DNA of 17,237 nucleotides from contig CAMMLF010000020.1 in the NCBI GenBank assembly GCA_946497585.1, positions 1 to 17,237 of the forward strand, given 5' to 3'. A model generated the notes under the pieces. That model was not told the DNA's origin, ran no database searches, and saw nothing but the letters and a program-made list of their open reading frames with translations. This stretch comes from an uncultured Clostridium sp. Lineage in GTDB: Bacteria; Bacillota; Clostridia; TANB77; CAG-508. A program made the position numbers and the translations under genes. Below, in pieces: positions 1 to 7,678 of this stretch (position 1 is the first letter of the stretch; each line of letters opens with the position of its first letter).

Positions 1-2
1 TA

Positions 3-1193
3 TTTGATAGATTTTCTAATAGATTCTTAATAAAGGAAGCAATGCCCTGGGGAAGAAATGGGGAAACCTATCCTAAACTTTGGTCAGATAGTGATGATGC
101 AGAACTAAGAGGATACTTTGAGAAATTTTATGATGGATTTAAGAGTGTAAGTTCAATAAATGATGCTTTATCTATACTAAAAAATAGAAATTCTGTAAAT
201 GTGGCAAAAGATTACTTTGAAGACCTAACATGGGATGGAAAGCAAAGATTAGATACACTTTTAGTTGACTATTTAGGAGCAGAGAATACAGAATATGTAA
301 GACAAGTAACTAGAAAGTCTTTAGTAGCAGTAGTTGCAAGAGCAATACTTGAAAAGCCAGTTAAATTCGATAATATGGTAATTTTGACAGGAAAACAAGG
401 AATAGGAAAGAGTACAATACTTAACAAACTCGCAGGCGACTGGTTTACGGATAATATAGTTGATTTCAATAGTAAAGATACATTATTGCTACTACAAAAT
501 TGTATTATAGTAGAAGTTCCAGAACTTCAAGGGTTTAATAAAGCAGATAGCAACAGATTAAAGCAGTTTTTAGGACAAAAAACGGATAAGTACAGAGCAC
601 CATATGAGAGAAGGGAAGAAGAGCATCCAAGGCATTGTGTATTTTTTGGAACAACGAATGATGATGAGTTCTTAAGGGATAGTACAGGAAATAGAAGATA
701 TTGGCCAGTCCAAGTAGGAGTAAATAAACCTACGAAAAATGTATTCAAGTACCTTGAAAGTGAAAAAGACCAGATTTGGGCGGAGGCCATTGTAAGATTT
801 AGAACAGGAGAAGCATTGTATCTTGAAGGAGATGTACTAAAAGTAGCAGAAGCGGAACAAAAAGCAAGATTAATAGTAGACCCTTGGGAAAGTGTAATAA
901 GCGAGTACTTGTCAAGAAAAATACCAATTGACTGGTTTGACAGAAGTATAGAGGCTCAAAAAAATTATTGGTTATTCAATAGTGAAGAGGATAAAAATGT
1001 AGTAGATAGAGACAGAATTTGTGCAAGTGAGATTTTAAGTGTTTGTTTTTCAATAGAGCCTCAAAGGCAGACAGCAGTAGACAGAAAAAGAGTTTTAGAC
1101 ATTATAAGAAAGAGGTTGGAATACTCATATAAATCAAATATAAAATTTGGTAAAACTTATGGGCAAACTAGTGGATTTTTAAGGCATAATTAG
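3..1193 (+). CDS. VapE-family (P4-type superfamily 3) helicase/ATPase, 5' end outside window
   Basis: This is the C-terminal part of a virulence-associated protein E (VapE) family protein, a phage replication ATPase related to P4-type helicases. The reading frame is open from base 3, and residues before the first ATG (base 42) fit the family, so the true start lies upstream. The Walker A motif GKQGIGKST is encoded near 390-416. It is followed by a Walker B-like stretch (IIVEVPEL) and by the family signatures YRAPYERR, FFGTTND and NRRYWPV. The protein probably unwinds DNA at the phage origin together with an upstream primase or polymerase that is not visible here. It ends with TAG just before an array of TTGGAA repeats, which suits a replication initiator next to its origin. 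The family call is secure; the biochemical role is inferred from the family. Confidence 0.93.
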   Translation, partial: FDRFSNRFLIKEAMPWGRNGETYPKLWSDSDDAELRGYFEKFYDGFKSVSSINDALSILKNRNSVNVAKDYFEDLTWDGKQRLDTLLVDYLGAENTEYVRQVTRKSLVAVVARAILEKPVKFDNMVILTGKQGIGKSTILNKLAGDWFTDNIVDFNSKDTLLLLQNCIIVEVPELQGFNKADSNRLKQFLGQKTDKYRAPYERREEEHPRHCVFFGTTNDDEFLRDSTGNRRYWPVQVGVNKPTKNVFKYLESEKDQIWAEAIVRFRTGEALYLEGDVLKVAEAEQKARLIVDPWESVISEYLSRKIPIDWFDRSIEAQKNYWLFNSEEDKNVVDRDRICASEILSVCFSIEPQRQTAVDRKRVLDIIRKRLEYSYKSNIKFGKTYGQTSGFLRHN

Positions 1194-1453
1194 GGTTGGA
1201 GTAATGGTTGGAAAGTAATAAAAAGTATTCCAACCGATTCCAACCGAAGTTGGAGCAAGTTGGAAGAATTTTAGAACACTTCCAACACATATAAGTAAGT
1301 GATAGTAATATGTGAAGCGAAAGTTGGAAAGGTTGGAATAAAATTACTAAAAACATAAAAAATTGAGAGAATAGAGAAATTAGGTAATAACCTAATTGCC
1401 TAATTTCTCAAATATTATAAATATTATAGAAAAATGAGAATTTGTTCCAACCA
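1194..1453. repeat. Iteron-like TTGGAA/TTCCAA array with hairpin and AT-rich tandem repeat (candidate phage origin)
   Basis: This gap between the VapE and VRR-NUC genes contains about ten copies of a GTTGGA/TCCAAC motif, with cores near 1196, 1208, 1229, 1239, 1250, 1260, 1281, 1324, 1333 and 1446. Several are phased at 9-12 bp: ATTCCAACCG occurs twice in tandem (1227-1246), AAGTTGGA twice at 10 bp (1247-1266), and another pair lies at 1321-1340. GGTTGGAA (1206-1213) and TTCCAACC (1228-1235) form an inverted pair. Further on there is an 11-bp perfect inverted repeat (1374-1384 with 1399-1409) and a 9-bp AT-only tandem repeat (1411-1428). Iterons, a hairpin and an AT-rich stretch beside a helicase gene resemble a replication origin. 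An operator array is an alternative. No coding sequence is supported here. Confidence 0.6.
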
Positions 1454-1491
1454 GAAAAATATTTTGCGAACAAAAAAAATAAGGAGGAAAA

Positions 1492-1858
1492 ATGGAAACG
1501 AAGGATAGATATATAAAAACAAGAAAAGTCTATACAGCAAGAGAGTTAGAAAAGAAGATTGAATCAAAATTCAGAGATAGAATAAAAGAACTTGGGGGTG
1601 TAGCCTATAAATTTGTAAGCCCTGGTAATTCTCGGTGTGCCAGACAGACTTGTAATACTTCCAGATGGAAAAGTAGGATTTGCAGAACTTAAAAGGCACA
1701 ATGGCAAGCCTTCAAAATTGCAGAGAATGCAAATGTCATTTATTAAAAAATTAGGATGCTTTGTAATGATTATAAATAGCGAGAAAGACATTGAAGTTTT
1801 TATAAATGGAATAAATTTCTGGTATGACTCGAGAAAGAAGGCAAAGTATGAAATTTAA
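1492..1858 (+). pseudogene. VRR-NUC domain nuclease, interrupted by a 1-nt insertion
   Basis: AAGGAGG at 1482-1488 precedes the ATG at 1492. The first frame encodes an N-terminal helix and the start of a VRR-NUC domain up to PGNS, then leaves the family and stops at 1692. The frame starting with GGT at 1634 supplies the rest (GVPDRLVILPDGKVGFAELK), including the nuclease core residues Asp in PDRL and Glu/Lys in AELK. Removing one base (C1633) joins both into a 121-residue protein, a normal length for a phage stand-alone VRR-NUC nuclease. The zero-frame codon at the break is CGG. These nucleases commonly sit between VapE and SNF2 genes in such phages and are thought to act in replication or recombination. 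As written the gene is broken; sequencing error or recoding remain possible. The 3' end overlaps the helicase start by 11 nt. Confidence 0.85.
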
Positions 1859-3233
1859 TCCATATGATTATCAAAAGTATTGTATTAGTAGATGCATTAC
1901 AGACGACAAGTTAGGTTTGTTTCTGGATATGGGCTTAGGAAAAACAATAATAACACTAACAGCAATAAATGATTTGAAATATAATAGATTTTTAGTCTAT
2001 AAAGTACTAGTTATTGCACCAAAAAAAGTAGCAGAAGATACATGGACTAGAGAACAAGAAAAATGGGACCATTTAAAGTTATTGAGAGTAATGCCAGTTT
2101 TAGGAACAACTAAAAAAAGAATAAAGGCACTTAATACAAATACAGACGTTTATGTAATTAATAGAGAAAACGTAGAATGGTTAGTAGATTATTATCAAAA
2201 CGATTGGCCATTTGATATGGTTGTGATTGATGAATTATCAAGTTTCAAAAATAATAATTCTAAAAGATTTAAAGCATTAAAGAGAGTAAGACCACTCATT
2301 CATAGAATTATAGGATTAACAGGTACACCTGCACCGAATGGGTATATAGATTTATGGGCACAGATATATTTATTAGACCAAGGTGAGAGATTAGGAAAAT
2401 TTATAACACATTATAGAGAAAACTACTTTTTACCAGATAAACGAGATAGTCAAAGAATATTTACATATAAACCAAAAGAAAATTCTATAAAGTTAATAAA
2501 AGATAAAATTTCAGATATTTGTATAAGCTTATCTGCAAAAGACTATTTACAAATGCCAAAACTAGTAAAAGACAATAGATTTATAAAATTAGATAGTAAA
2601 GCACAAAAAGGGTATGAGGAATTTGAACGCAATATGATATTACAGCTAGATGAAGAAGAAATAGATGTTACATCTGCAGCAGCATTAACAAATAAGCTTT
2701 TGCAGTACTGCAATGGTGCAGTATATAAAGAAAATGGAAAAGATTATTTAGAGGTTCATAATTGTAAAATTGAAGCCTTGTTAGAACTTATAGAAGAAGC
2801 ACAAGGTCAACCTCTCTTGATTTTCTATAACTTTAAATCAGACTTAGAGAGAATCCAAAGAGCTTTGAAAAACTTAAAACTTAGAATAGGTATTTTAAAG
2901 GATAGTCAAGATATAGCGAAATGGAATAATAAAGAATTAGATATACTTTTAGCACACCCTGCATCAGCAGCATATGGACTAAACTTACAAGACGGAGGGA
3001 ATCACATAGTTTGGTTTGGATTAAACTGGAGTTTAGAACTATACCAGCAAGCAAATGCAAGATTGTATAGGCAAGGACAGACACAAACAGTATTCATACA
3101 TAATTTAGTAATTGATGGATGCAGAGACGTAGATGTAATTGAGGCATTAGAAAGCAAAAAAGATGGACAAGAGGCATTACTTAATAGTTTAAAAGCAAGA
3201 ATTAAAAAGATAAAGGAGGAATACAAAAGTTGA
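1848..3233 (+). CDS. SNF2/DEAD-like helicase
   Basis: A 461-residue SNF2-type superfamily 2 helicase, predicted to be a DNA-dependent ATPase/translocase used in phage replication or recombination. It shows the Q-like PYDYQ region at the N-terminus, motif I DMGLGKT (about residue 30), a DEAH-box-type motif II as IDELS (about 127), motif III LTGTPAPN, and motif VI QANARLYRQGQ (about 403). The start at 1848 is preferred because AGAAGG lies about 6 nt upstream; an in-frame ATG at 1824 has no ribosome site. The start overlaps the VRR-NUC gene, and the TGA stop overlaps the TTG start of the next gene, indicating translational coupling. A phage SNF2 gene next to VRR-NUC and VapE is a recurring arrangement in Bacillota prophages. 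Confidence 0.93.
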   Translation: MKFNPYDYQKYCISRCITDDKLGLFLDMGLGKTIITLTAINDLKYNRFLVYKVLVIAPKKVAEDTWTREQEKWDHLKLLRVMPVLGTTKKRIKALNTNTDVYVINRENVEWLVDYYQNDWPFDMVVIDELSSFKNNNSKRFKALKRVRPLIHRIIGLTGTPAPNGYIDLWAQIYLLDQGERLGKFITHYRENYFLPDKRDSQRIFTYKPKENSIKLIKDKISDICISLSAKDYLQMPKLVKDNRFIKLDSKAQKGYEEFERNMILQLDEEEIDVTSAAALTNKLLQYCNGAVYKENGKDYLEVHNCKIEALLELIEEAQGQPLLIFYNFKSDLERIQRALKNLKLRIGILKDSQDIAKWNNKELDILLAHPASAAYGLNLQDGGNHIVWFGLNWSLELYQQANARLYRQGQTQTVFIHNLVIDGCRDVDVIEALESKKDGQEALLNSLKARIKKIKEEYKS

Positions 3234-3640
3234 TAGATATTAAGAATTTTAGAAAACTTACAAAAGAACAGATGATATCAGAATATGAAAAAGCAATAGA
3301 AGAATACGAAAGTTTAGAGAATGACTATGACGTAGAATTGGAATCAAATGATGAGCTATATTCAAAAAATAGTGATTTAGAAATGGAAATAGAAGAATTA
3401 AATGAAGAGATTAAATATTCTGATGATTTTATAAATAAACAAATAAGAGACATAAAATTTGGAACAGATTTACAAAAAGATATAATAACCGAAGTTTTAA
3501 AATTTGCACAAGAGCAAGGTTTTAGATTTGAAGCATTAGACTTACCAGTTTCAGCAGATGAAGTGGCAAGTAATTTAAAAGAAAATTTGAAATTAACAAC
3601 TAGGATTGGAGACCTATTAATTCAATATTTTGATGAATAG
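3230..3640 (+). CDS. Acidic coiled-coil phage protein of unknown function
   Basis: I do not recognise a family for this 136-residue protein. Residues about 15-65 are very rich in Glu, Asp and Lys with heptad-like leucines (for example SDLEMEIEELNEEI), predicting a coiled coil; the C-terminal half looks globular and helical. The TTG at 3230 is chosen as start because AAAGGAGG (3212-3219) lies 10 nt upstream, and TTGATAG overlaps the helicase TGA stop. No signal peptide or membrane segment is apparent. It is co-transcribed with replication genes and precedes the late regulator, so a replication accessory or regulatory role is possible but not shown. Confidence 0.75.
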   Translation: MIDIKNFRKLTKEQMISEYEKAIEEYESLENDYDVELESNDELYSKNSDLEMEIEELNEEIKYSDDFINKQIRDIKFGTDLQKDIITEVLKFAQEQGFRFEALDLPVSADEVASNLKENLKLTTRIGDLLIQYFDE

Positions 3641-3656
3641 AAAGGAGAACAGAAGA

Positions 3657-4112
3657 ATGCCAAAACAAGAAAAAAGACAATTAACAGAAGAAGAAAAGAA
3701 AGCAATAGCTAAAGCAAAAGATGAACTAAGGGCTTATAGATATAACATAAGATATATCGAAGAAAAACTAAGAGATATTGAAGAAACGAAAGCATTAGCA
3801 GTTAAAGTGACACCAACATTATCTCCTACTAAAACAAATAGCAATAATATATCTAATGATAAAATAGGAGATTCAATAGCAAGATTAGAACAGTTAAAAG
3901 ACATTAGTGACTATAAAATAAAGCAACTTTTGATGAAAAAGTTTGACATAGATGATAAAATAGAATCTTTAGGGTTTCCATACAGGGACATATTATTTTA
4001 CAGGTATACCAGAGCGAATGAATGGGCAGAAGTAGCAAAAAAATTAGGATATTCAGAAAGATGGACTATTCAATTGCATGGAGAAGCTTTGTACTTATAT
4101 TCAAAAATTTAA
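3657..4112 (+). CDS. Sigma-70 region 4-like phage late transcription regulator (DUF1492/RinA/ArpU type)
   Basis: A 151-residue protein with a charged helical N-terminus, a Thr/Asn/Ser-rich linker (about residues 47-70) and a C-terminal helix-turn-helix. The C-terminal part (FYRYTRANEWAEVAKKLGYSERW) matches the sigma region 4-like fold of phage late-gene activators. Such proteins lie just upstream of the terminase genes and switch on packaging and structural genes. The start at 3657 is supported by AAAGGAG (3640-3646); an in-frame ATG at 3630 lies inside the previous gene and lacks a site. The stop is only 5 bp before the 10-bp-phased repeats at 4118-4147, its most likely binding target. The family-level call is good; target binding is inference. 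Confidence 0.85.
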   Translation: MPKQEKRQLTEEEKKAIAKAKDELRAYRYNIRYIEEKLRDIEETKALAVKVTPTLSPTKTNSNNISNDKIGDSIARLEQLKDISDYKIKQLLMKKFDIDDKIESLGFPYRDILFYRYTRANEWAEVAKKLGYSERWTIQLHGEALYLYSKI

Positions 4113-4117
4113 AATAC

Positions 4118-4167
4118 TTCACCTCAGTTCATTGTAATTCACCTTTGAAATATGATATATATATAAT
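4118..4167 (+). promoter_or_regulatory. Candidate late promoter with three 10-bp-phased TTCA repeats
   Basis: Three consecutive 10-bp blocks each begin with TTCA: TTCACCTCAG (4118), TTCATTGTAA (4128) and TTCACCTTTG (4138). A perfect TATAAT lies at 4162-4167. The third block begins TTCACC, which sits 18 bp from the -10 box and could occupy the -35 position; an alternative TTGAAA is only 11 bp away and too close. Repeats phased to the helix upstream of a -10 box, directly after a sigma-4-like regulator gene and before the terminase operon, suggest activator binding at the late promoter. Confidence 0.6.
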
Positions 4168-4199
4168 AGCTACTAGACCAGGGAATAAAATAGATTTAT

Positions 4200-4236
4200 C
4201 AAAGAAGTCACTTTGCATATGCGGGTGGCTTCTTTG
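4200..4236 (+). other. Leader hairpin upstream of the terminase operon
   Basis: CAAAGAAGTCAC (4200-4211) pairs with GTGGCTTCTTTG (4225-4236), giving a 12-bp stem with one G-U pair; the 13-nt loop contains the palindrome GCATATGC. It lies just downstream of the predicted late promoter and 17 bp before the next ATG. There is no clean U-tract after the stem, so an ordinary intrinsic terminator is doubtful. An attenuator, antitermination element or packaging-related site are alternatives. Confidence 0.5.
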
Positions 4237-4253
4237 TTATGAGGAGAAAAATA

Positions 4254-4382
4254 ATGGGAAAAAGAAAATGGACAGTTGAAAGTGCAAAGAAGTTTATAAG
4301 CACAGTAAAAATAAAAGGATTAACTTATTGGAGTGCAATGGATTTTCTAAAACATCATAGAACTATGCACTCAATAATTTAG
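4254..4382 (+). CDS. Small 42-residue basic protein, unknown function
   Basis: An ATG at 4254 preceded by GAGGAG (4241-4246) opens a 42-codon frame ending with TAG at 4380-4382. The product begins MGKRKWTVESAKKFI, is Lys/His rich and has no recognisable domain. Its stop overlaps the AGGAG used by the small terminase gene, so translational coupling is plausible. In comparable phages an HNH endonuclease gene often occupies this position; none is visible here. The good ribosome site and operon position support translation, but no homology is claimed. Confidence 0.5.
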   Translation: MGKRKWTVESAKKFISTVKIKGLTYWSAMDFLKHHRTMHSII

Positions 4383-4394
4383 GAGATGAAATAA

Positions 4395-4934
4395 ATGACA
4401 CCAGCACAAAAAAGATTTGCAGATGAATATTTGATAGACCTAAATGCGACTAGAGCATATAAAGCAGCATATCCTAGCTGTAAAAAAGATGAAACAGCAA
4501 ACGTGAATGGAAGTAAATTGCTAAGAAATGCTAAGGTAAAAGAATATATAGACATAAAGCAAAAAGCTTTAGAAGAGAAGTCAGGAGTTACCCAGCAAAG
4601 AATAATAGAAGAGCTTGCAAAAATAGCATTGGCAAATATCAGGAACTTTTAGGAGAAAAATGGAAATCTAAGGCCTAAATAGGACCTAGATGATGATACA
4701 GCGGGAGCAATTATAGGAGTAGAATCTTTTGAAGAGTATGAAGGGCGAGGAGACGATAGAGAATACATAGGCGATACTAAAAAAGTGAAAATGGCAGATA
4801 AGATAAGAGCAGCTGAGCTATTAGGCAAGCATTTAGGTATGTTTAAAGAGAAAATAGAAATATCAAAATCATCAGAAGACACAATAAAAGAAATAGATGA
4901 GTATATAAAAAGAAAAGTTGATGCTAATGAATAA
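4395..4934 (+). pseudogene. terS: Terminase small subunit, interrupted by two in-frame TAG codons
   Basis: The start ATG at 4395 is preceded by AGGAG (4381-4385). The N-terminus (TPAQKRFADEYLIDLNATRAYKAAYP) is the classic helix-turn-helix DNA-binding region of phage small terminases, followed by LLRNAKVKEYI. Translation meets TAG at 4650-4652 after 85 residues and again at 4680-4682. The same frame then continues with normal small-terminase sequence (DLDDDTAGAIIGVE, KMADKIRAAELLGKHLGMF) to TAA at 4932. The full frame is 179 positions, a usual length. No frameshift is needed, only two sense codons at the ambers. The protein should recognise the packaging site and form a ring that loads the large terminase. 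As written only the DNA-binding part is made, unless ambers are suppressed or the bases are wrong. Confidence 0.87.
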
Positions 4935-6192
4935 AGAAGCCAAGCAATATTTAGATATAGTGATAGATGAACCAATAAAAATCGGGCATTGGTTAGGATT
5001 TAAAGACTTAACAGATTTACATAATGGATGGATAAAGATGATGATGTTTTCTAAAGAAGATGAGACTTTATTAGCACACAGGGGTTCATATAAAACAACT
5101 TGCATATCATTAGCGATTGCTATTTTAATAGGAATTGTTAATCCTAATCTAGCAATAGACTTCTTTAGAAAAACAGATGATGACGTAAAAGAGGTTATTA
5201 ATCAAATAAAAAATATACTTCTTAGTCCTGTAATGCAACACTTTGTTAGCAAAATTTATGGTAAAGAACTTAAGTTTACAGTAGATAATGCACAAGAAAT
5301 AAATACAAACCTAAAGACAACTAATCGAGGTGTTTCACAGCTACTAGGACTAGGTATAAAGACGTCAATAACAGGTAAACACGGAGATTTAATAATAACC
5401 GATGATATAGTTAATCTACAAGATAGAATTTCACCAGCAGAAAGAAAAAGAACAAAACTAGCATATATGGAATTGCAAAATATAAAAAACAGAGGAGAGA
5501 ATTGTAGATTTTTCAATACAGGTACACCTTGGCACAAAGAAGATGCAATAACAGATATGCCTAACAAAAAAATATATGACTGCTATCATACAGGACTTAT
5601 GACTAGAGAGCAAATAGAAGAAATCAGAAATAAAATGACACCTTCTTTATTTGCAGCAAACTATGAATTAAAGCATATAGCATCAGAAGATGCTTTGTTT
5701 ACTAATCCTCAATTTATTATAGACTCAACACCAGATTTGTTATATAACGGAATAGCACACGTTGACGCAGCATTTGGAGGAGAAGATGGAACAGCTTTCA
5801 CTGGATTAAAGCAAATAGGCAATATGAAGATAGTTATAGGCAAAAGATGGGATAAACATATTAATAATTGTGTAGAGGAAATTGTGTGGCTTATGCAACA
5901 TTATAGATTAGGAAGCATAGCAGTTGAAAAGAATGCAGATAAAGGCTATGTAGCAGATATGCTTAGGAAAGAAGGGCTATTTGTAGATGAATATAATGAA
6001 ACAACGAATAAATTTATAAAGATTTCAAGCTATTTAAAACAAGAGTGGGCAAATATAAGATTTGTAGAAGAAACAGACCCAGATTATATAAATGAAATAT
6101 TAGACTATACAGAAAATGCAGCACATGATGATAGCCCAGATAGCTTAAGTAGCTTACTTAGAAAGTTAGATACAACAGCATGGATATACTAG
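4921..6192 (+). CDS. terL: Terminase large subunit
   Basis: The phage DNA-packaging motor and nuclease, about 423 residues. The N-terminal ATPase has an atypical Walker A (HRGSYKTT, about residues 53-60) and a Walker B LIITDD near residue 158, followed by FFNTGTPWH typical of the coupling motif. The C-terminal RNase H-like nuclease contains HVDAAFGG, an IAVEKNADKGYVADML strand-helix and HDDSPDSLSSLL near the end, supplying the metal-binding acidic residues. Start choice is uncertain: TTG 4918, ATG 4921 or ATG 4927 all lack a strong ribosome site, and all overlap the small-terminase stop at 4932-4934, so coupling is expected. The two ambers in the preceding frame could lower expression by breaking that coupling. 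The TAG stop at 6190 overlaps the portal gene's AGGAGG. Confidence 0.95.
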   Translation: MLMNKEAKQYLDIVIDEPIKIGHWLGFKDLTDLHNGWIKMMMFSKEDETLLAHRGSYKTTCISLAIAILIGIVNPNLAIDFFRKTDDDVKEVINQIKNILLSPVMQHFVSKIYGKELKFTVDNAQEINTNLKTTNRGVSQLLGLGIKTSITGKHGDLIITDDIVNLQDRISPAERKRTKLAYMELQNIKNRGENCRFFNTGTPWHKEDAITDMPNKKIYDCYHTGLMTREQIEEIRNKMTPSLFAANYELKHIASEDALFTNPQFIIDSTPDLLYNGIAHVDAAFGGEDGTAFTGLKQIGNMKIVIGKRWDKHINNCVEEIVWLMQHYRLGSIAVEKNADKGYVADMLRKEGLFVDEYNETTNKFIKISSYLKQEWANIRFVEETDPDYINEILDYTENAAHDDSPDSLSSLLRKLDTTAWIY

Positions 6193-6202
6193 GAGGTTGA
6201 AA

Positions 6203-7678
6203 ATGCTAAAACCAGATGAGATAGATAAATTAATAAAAATAGATAAAAATTCAAGAGCAAAAAGAAGAGCAAGAATAGGCCAAAAATACTATGAAGCAGA
6301 ACATGACATACTAGATTATAAGATATATTATTTTAATGCAGATGATGAAATAGTAGAAGATACAAGTAGAAGTAATATAAAGATAAGCCACCCATTTTTT
6401 ACAGAGTTAGTAGACCAGGAAGTTCAATTTCTACTTAGTAAGTTTGAAATTAAGGCCAAGAAAGAAACAGATACAATTTTAAATGACGAATTAAAAGATA
6501 GATTTAATAAAAGCTTTAAAAGTGAACTATCAGATACTTGCGAAGGTACTATAGTAAAAGGCTGGAATTACATGTATGGCTACCTAGACAAAGATAACAA
6601 AACCAGATTCAAAAACGCGGATAGCCTAGGAGTAATAGAAGTAAGAAAAGAAGAATCTAGCGATAATGCCGAATATATAATATACTACTACGTTGACAGA
6701 ATAGATGAAAAAAATAATCCTATTATGAAAATAGAAGTTTGGGACGCAAAATTTAGATACTTCTTTATAAAAGTAGGCACAGGTGCAATAGAGCCCGATA
6801 CAAATGAAAGTATTAATCCAAGGCCTCACAAGGTATATAAACAAAATAATGAATTAGTATATAAACCTAGCGAACCAGGATATGATAAGATACCATTTTT
6901 TAGGCTAAATAATAACAAGAAATCAGTAAGTGCTTTAAAGCCTATTAAGAAAATAATTGATGATTATGACCTAATGAGCTGTGGATTATCAAATAATTTA
7001 CAAGACGTAGCAGATGCACTTTATGTAGTAAAAGGTTTTAAAGGCAATGATTTAGATAAATTACAACATAATATTAAATCTAAGAAAATGATTGGCGTAG
7101 GGGATAATGGAGGTGTAGATATAAAGACGATAGATGTACCCTATGAAGCAAGAAAAACAAAAATGGAATTAGATGAGCAGAATATCTATAAGTTTGGAAT
7201 GGGCTTTAATGCAGGCCAAGTAGGCGATGGAAATATAACTAACGTAGTTATAAAATCAAGATATACTTTGTTAGTACTTAAATGTAATAAACTTAAGAAG
7301 TATTTAGAAGATTTTTTATCTCAACTAATAGAGTTAGAACTTGAAGAAATAAATAGAGACAATAATACTAATTATACACTAAATGACGTAGATATAAGCA
7401 TTGAATATGAAATACCTACAAGTGAAACAGATGATGCAGCTATAAAGAAAACAGAAGCTGAGATAAAACAAATACAAGTGGATATTATATTAAGTGCTGC
7501 AAGCAAACTAGATGATGAAACTATTATAAAAGAATTATGCGAAGTATTAGACTTAGATTATGAAGAAATAAAAGATAAAATAGAAGTAAATAAAATTGAC
7601 TTAAATCAGGCAAGTGAGACATTAGATGGTATACAGCAAAACGGGGCGGTGAACGCAGATGGACAGGCTACAAGCTGA
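6203..7678 (+). CDS. Phage portal protein (SPP1 gp6-like)
   Basis: A 491-residue portal protein that forms the dodecameric gate at one capsid vertex and anchors the terminase. Family features include the N-terminal RARIGQKYYEAEHDIL segment, SHPFFTELVDQEVQFLLSK, KGWNYMYGYLD, PFFRLNNNK and YDLMSCGLSNNLQDVADALYVVKG. The C-terminus is acidic and helical. ATG 6203 is chosen because AGGAGG (6191-6196) lies 6 nt upstream; an in-frame TTG at 6197 lies immediately after this site, leaving no spacer. The last 20 nt overlap the MuF gene. Confidence 0.94.
   Translation: MLKPDEIDKLIKIDKNSRAKRRARIGQKYYEAEHDILDYKIYYFNADDEIVEDTSRSNIKISHPFFTELVDQEVQFLLSKFEIKAKKETDTILNDELKDRFNKSFKSELSDTCEGTIVKGWNYMYGYLDKDNKTRFKNADSLGVIEVRKEESSDNAEYIIYYYVDRIDEKNNPIMKIEVWDAKFRYFFIKVGTGAIEPDTNESINPRPHKVYKQNNELVYKPSEPGYDKIPFFRLNNNKKSVSALKPIKKIIDDYDLMSCGLSNNLQDVADALYVVKGFKGNDLDKLQHNIKSKKMIGVGDNGGVDIKTIDVPYEARKTKMELDEQNIYKFGMGFNAGQVGDGNITNVVIKSRYTLLVLKCNKLKKYLEDFLSQLIELELEEINRDNNTNYTLNDVDISIEYEIPTSETDDAAIKKTEAEIKQIQVDIILSAASKLDDETIIKELCEVLDLDYEEIKDKIEVNKIDLNQASETLDGIQQNGAVNADGQATS

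Noticed and set aside
1168..1356. Minus-strand open frame of 62 codons over the repeat array
   Set aside because: The open frame arises from the TTGGAA repeats; no family match and no neighbouring minus-strand genes.
4022..4279. 85-codon + strand frame running from the late regulator gene across the late promoter
   Set aside because: It lies out of frame inside the regulator gene, crosses the promoter and hairpin, and lacks a ribosome site.
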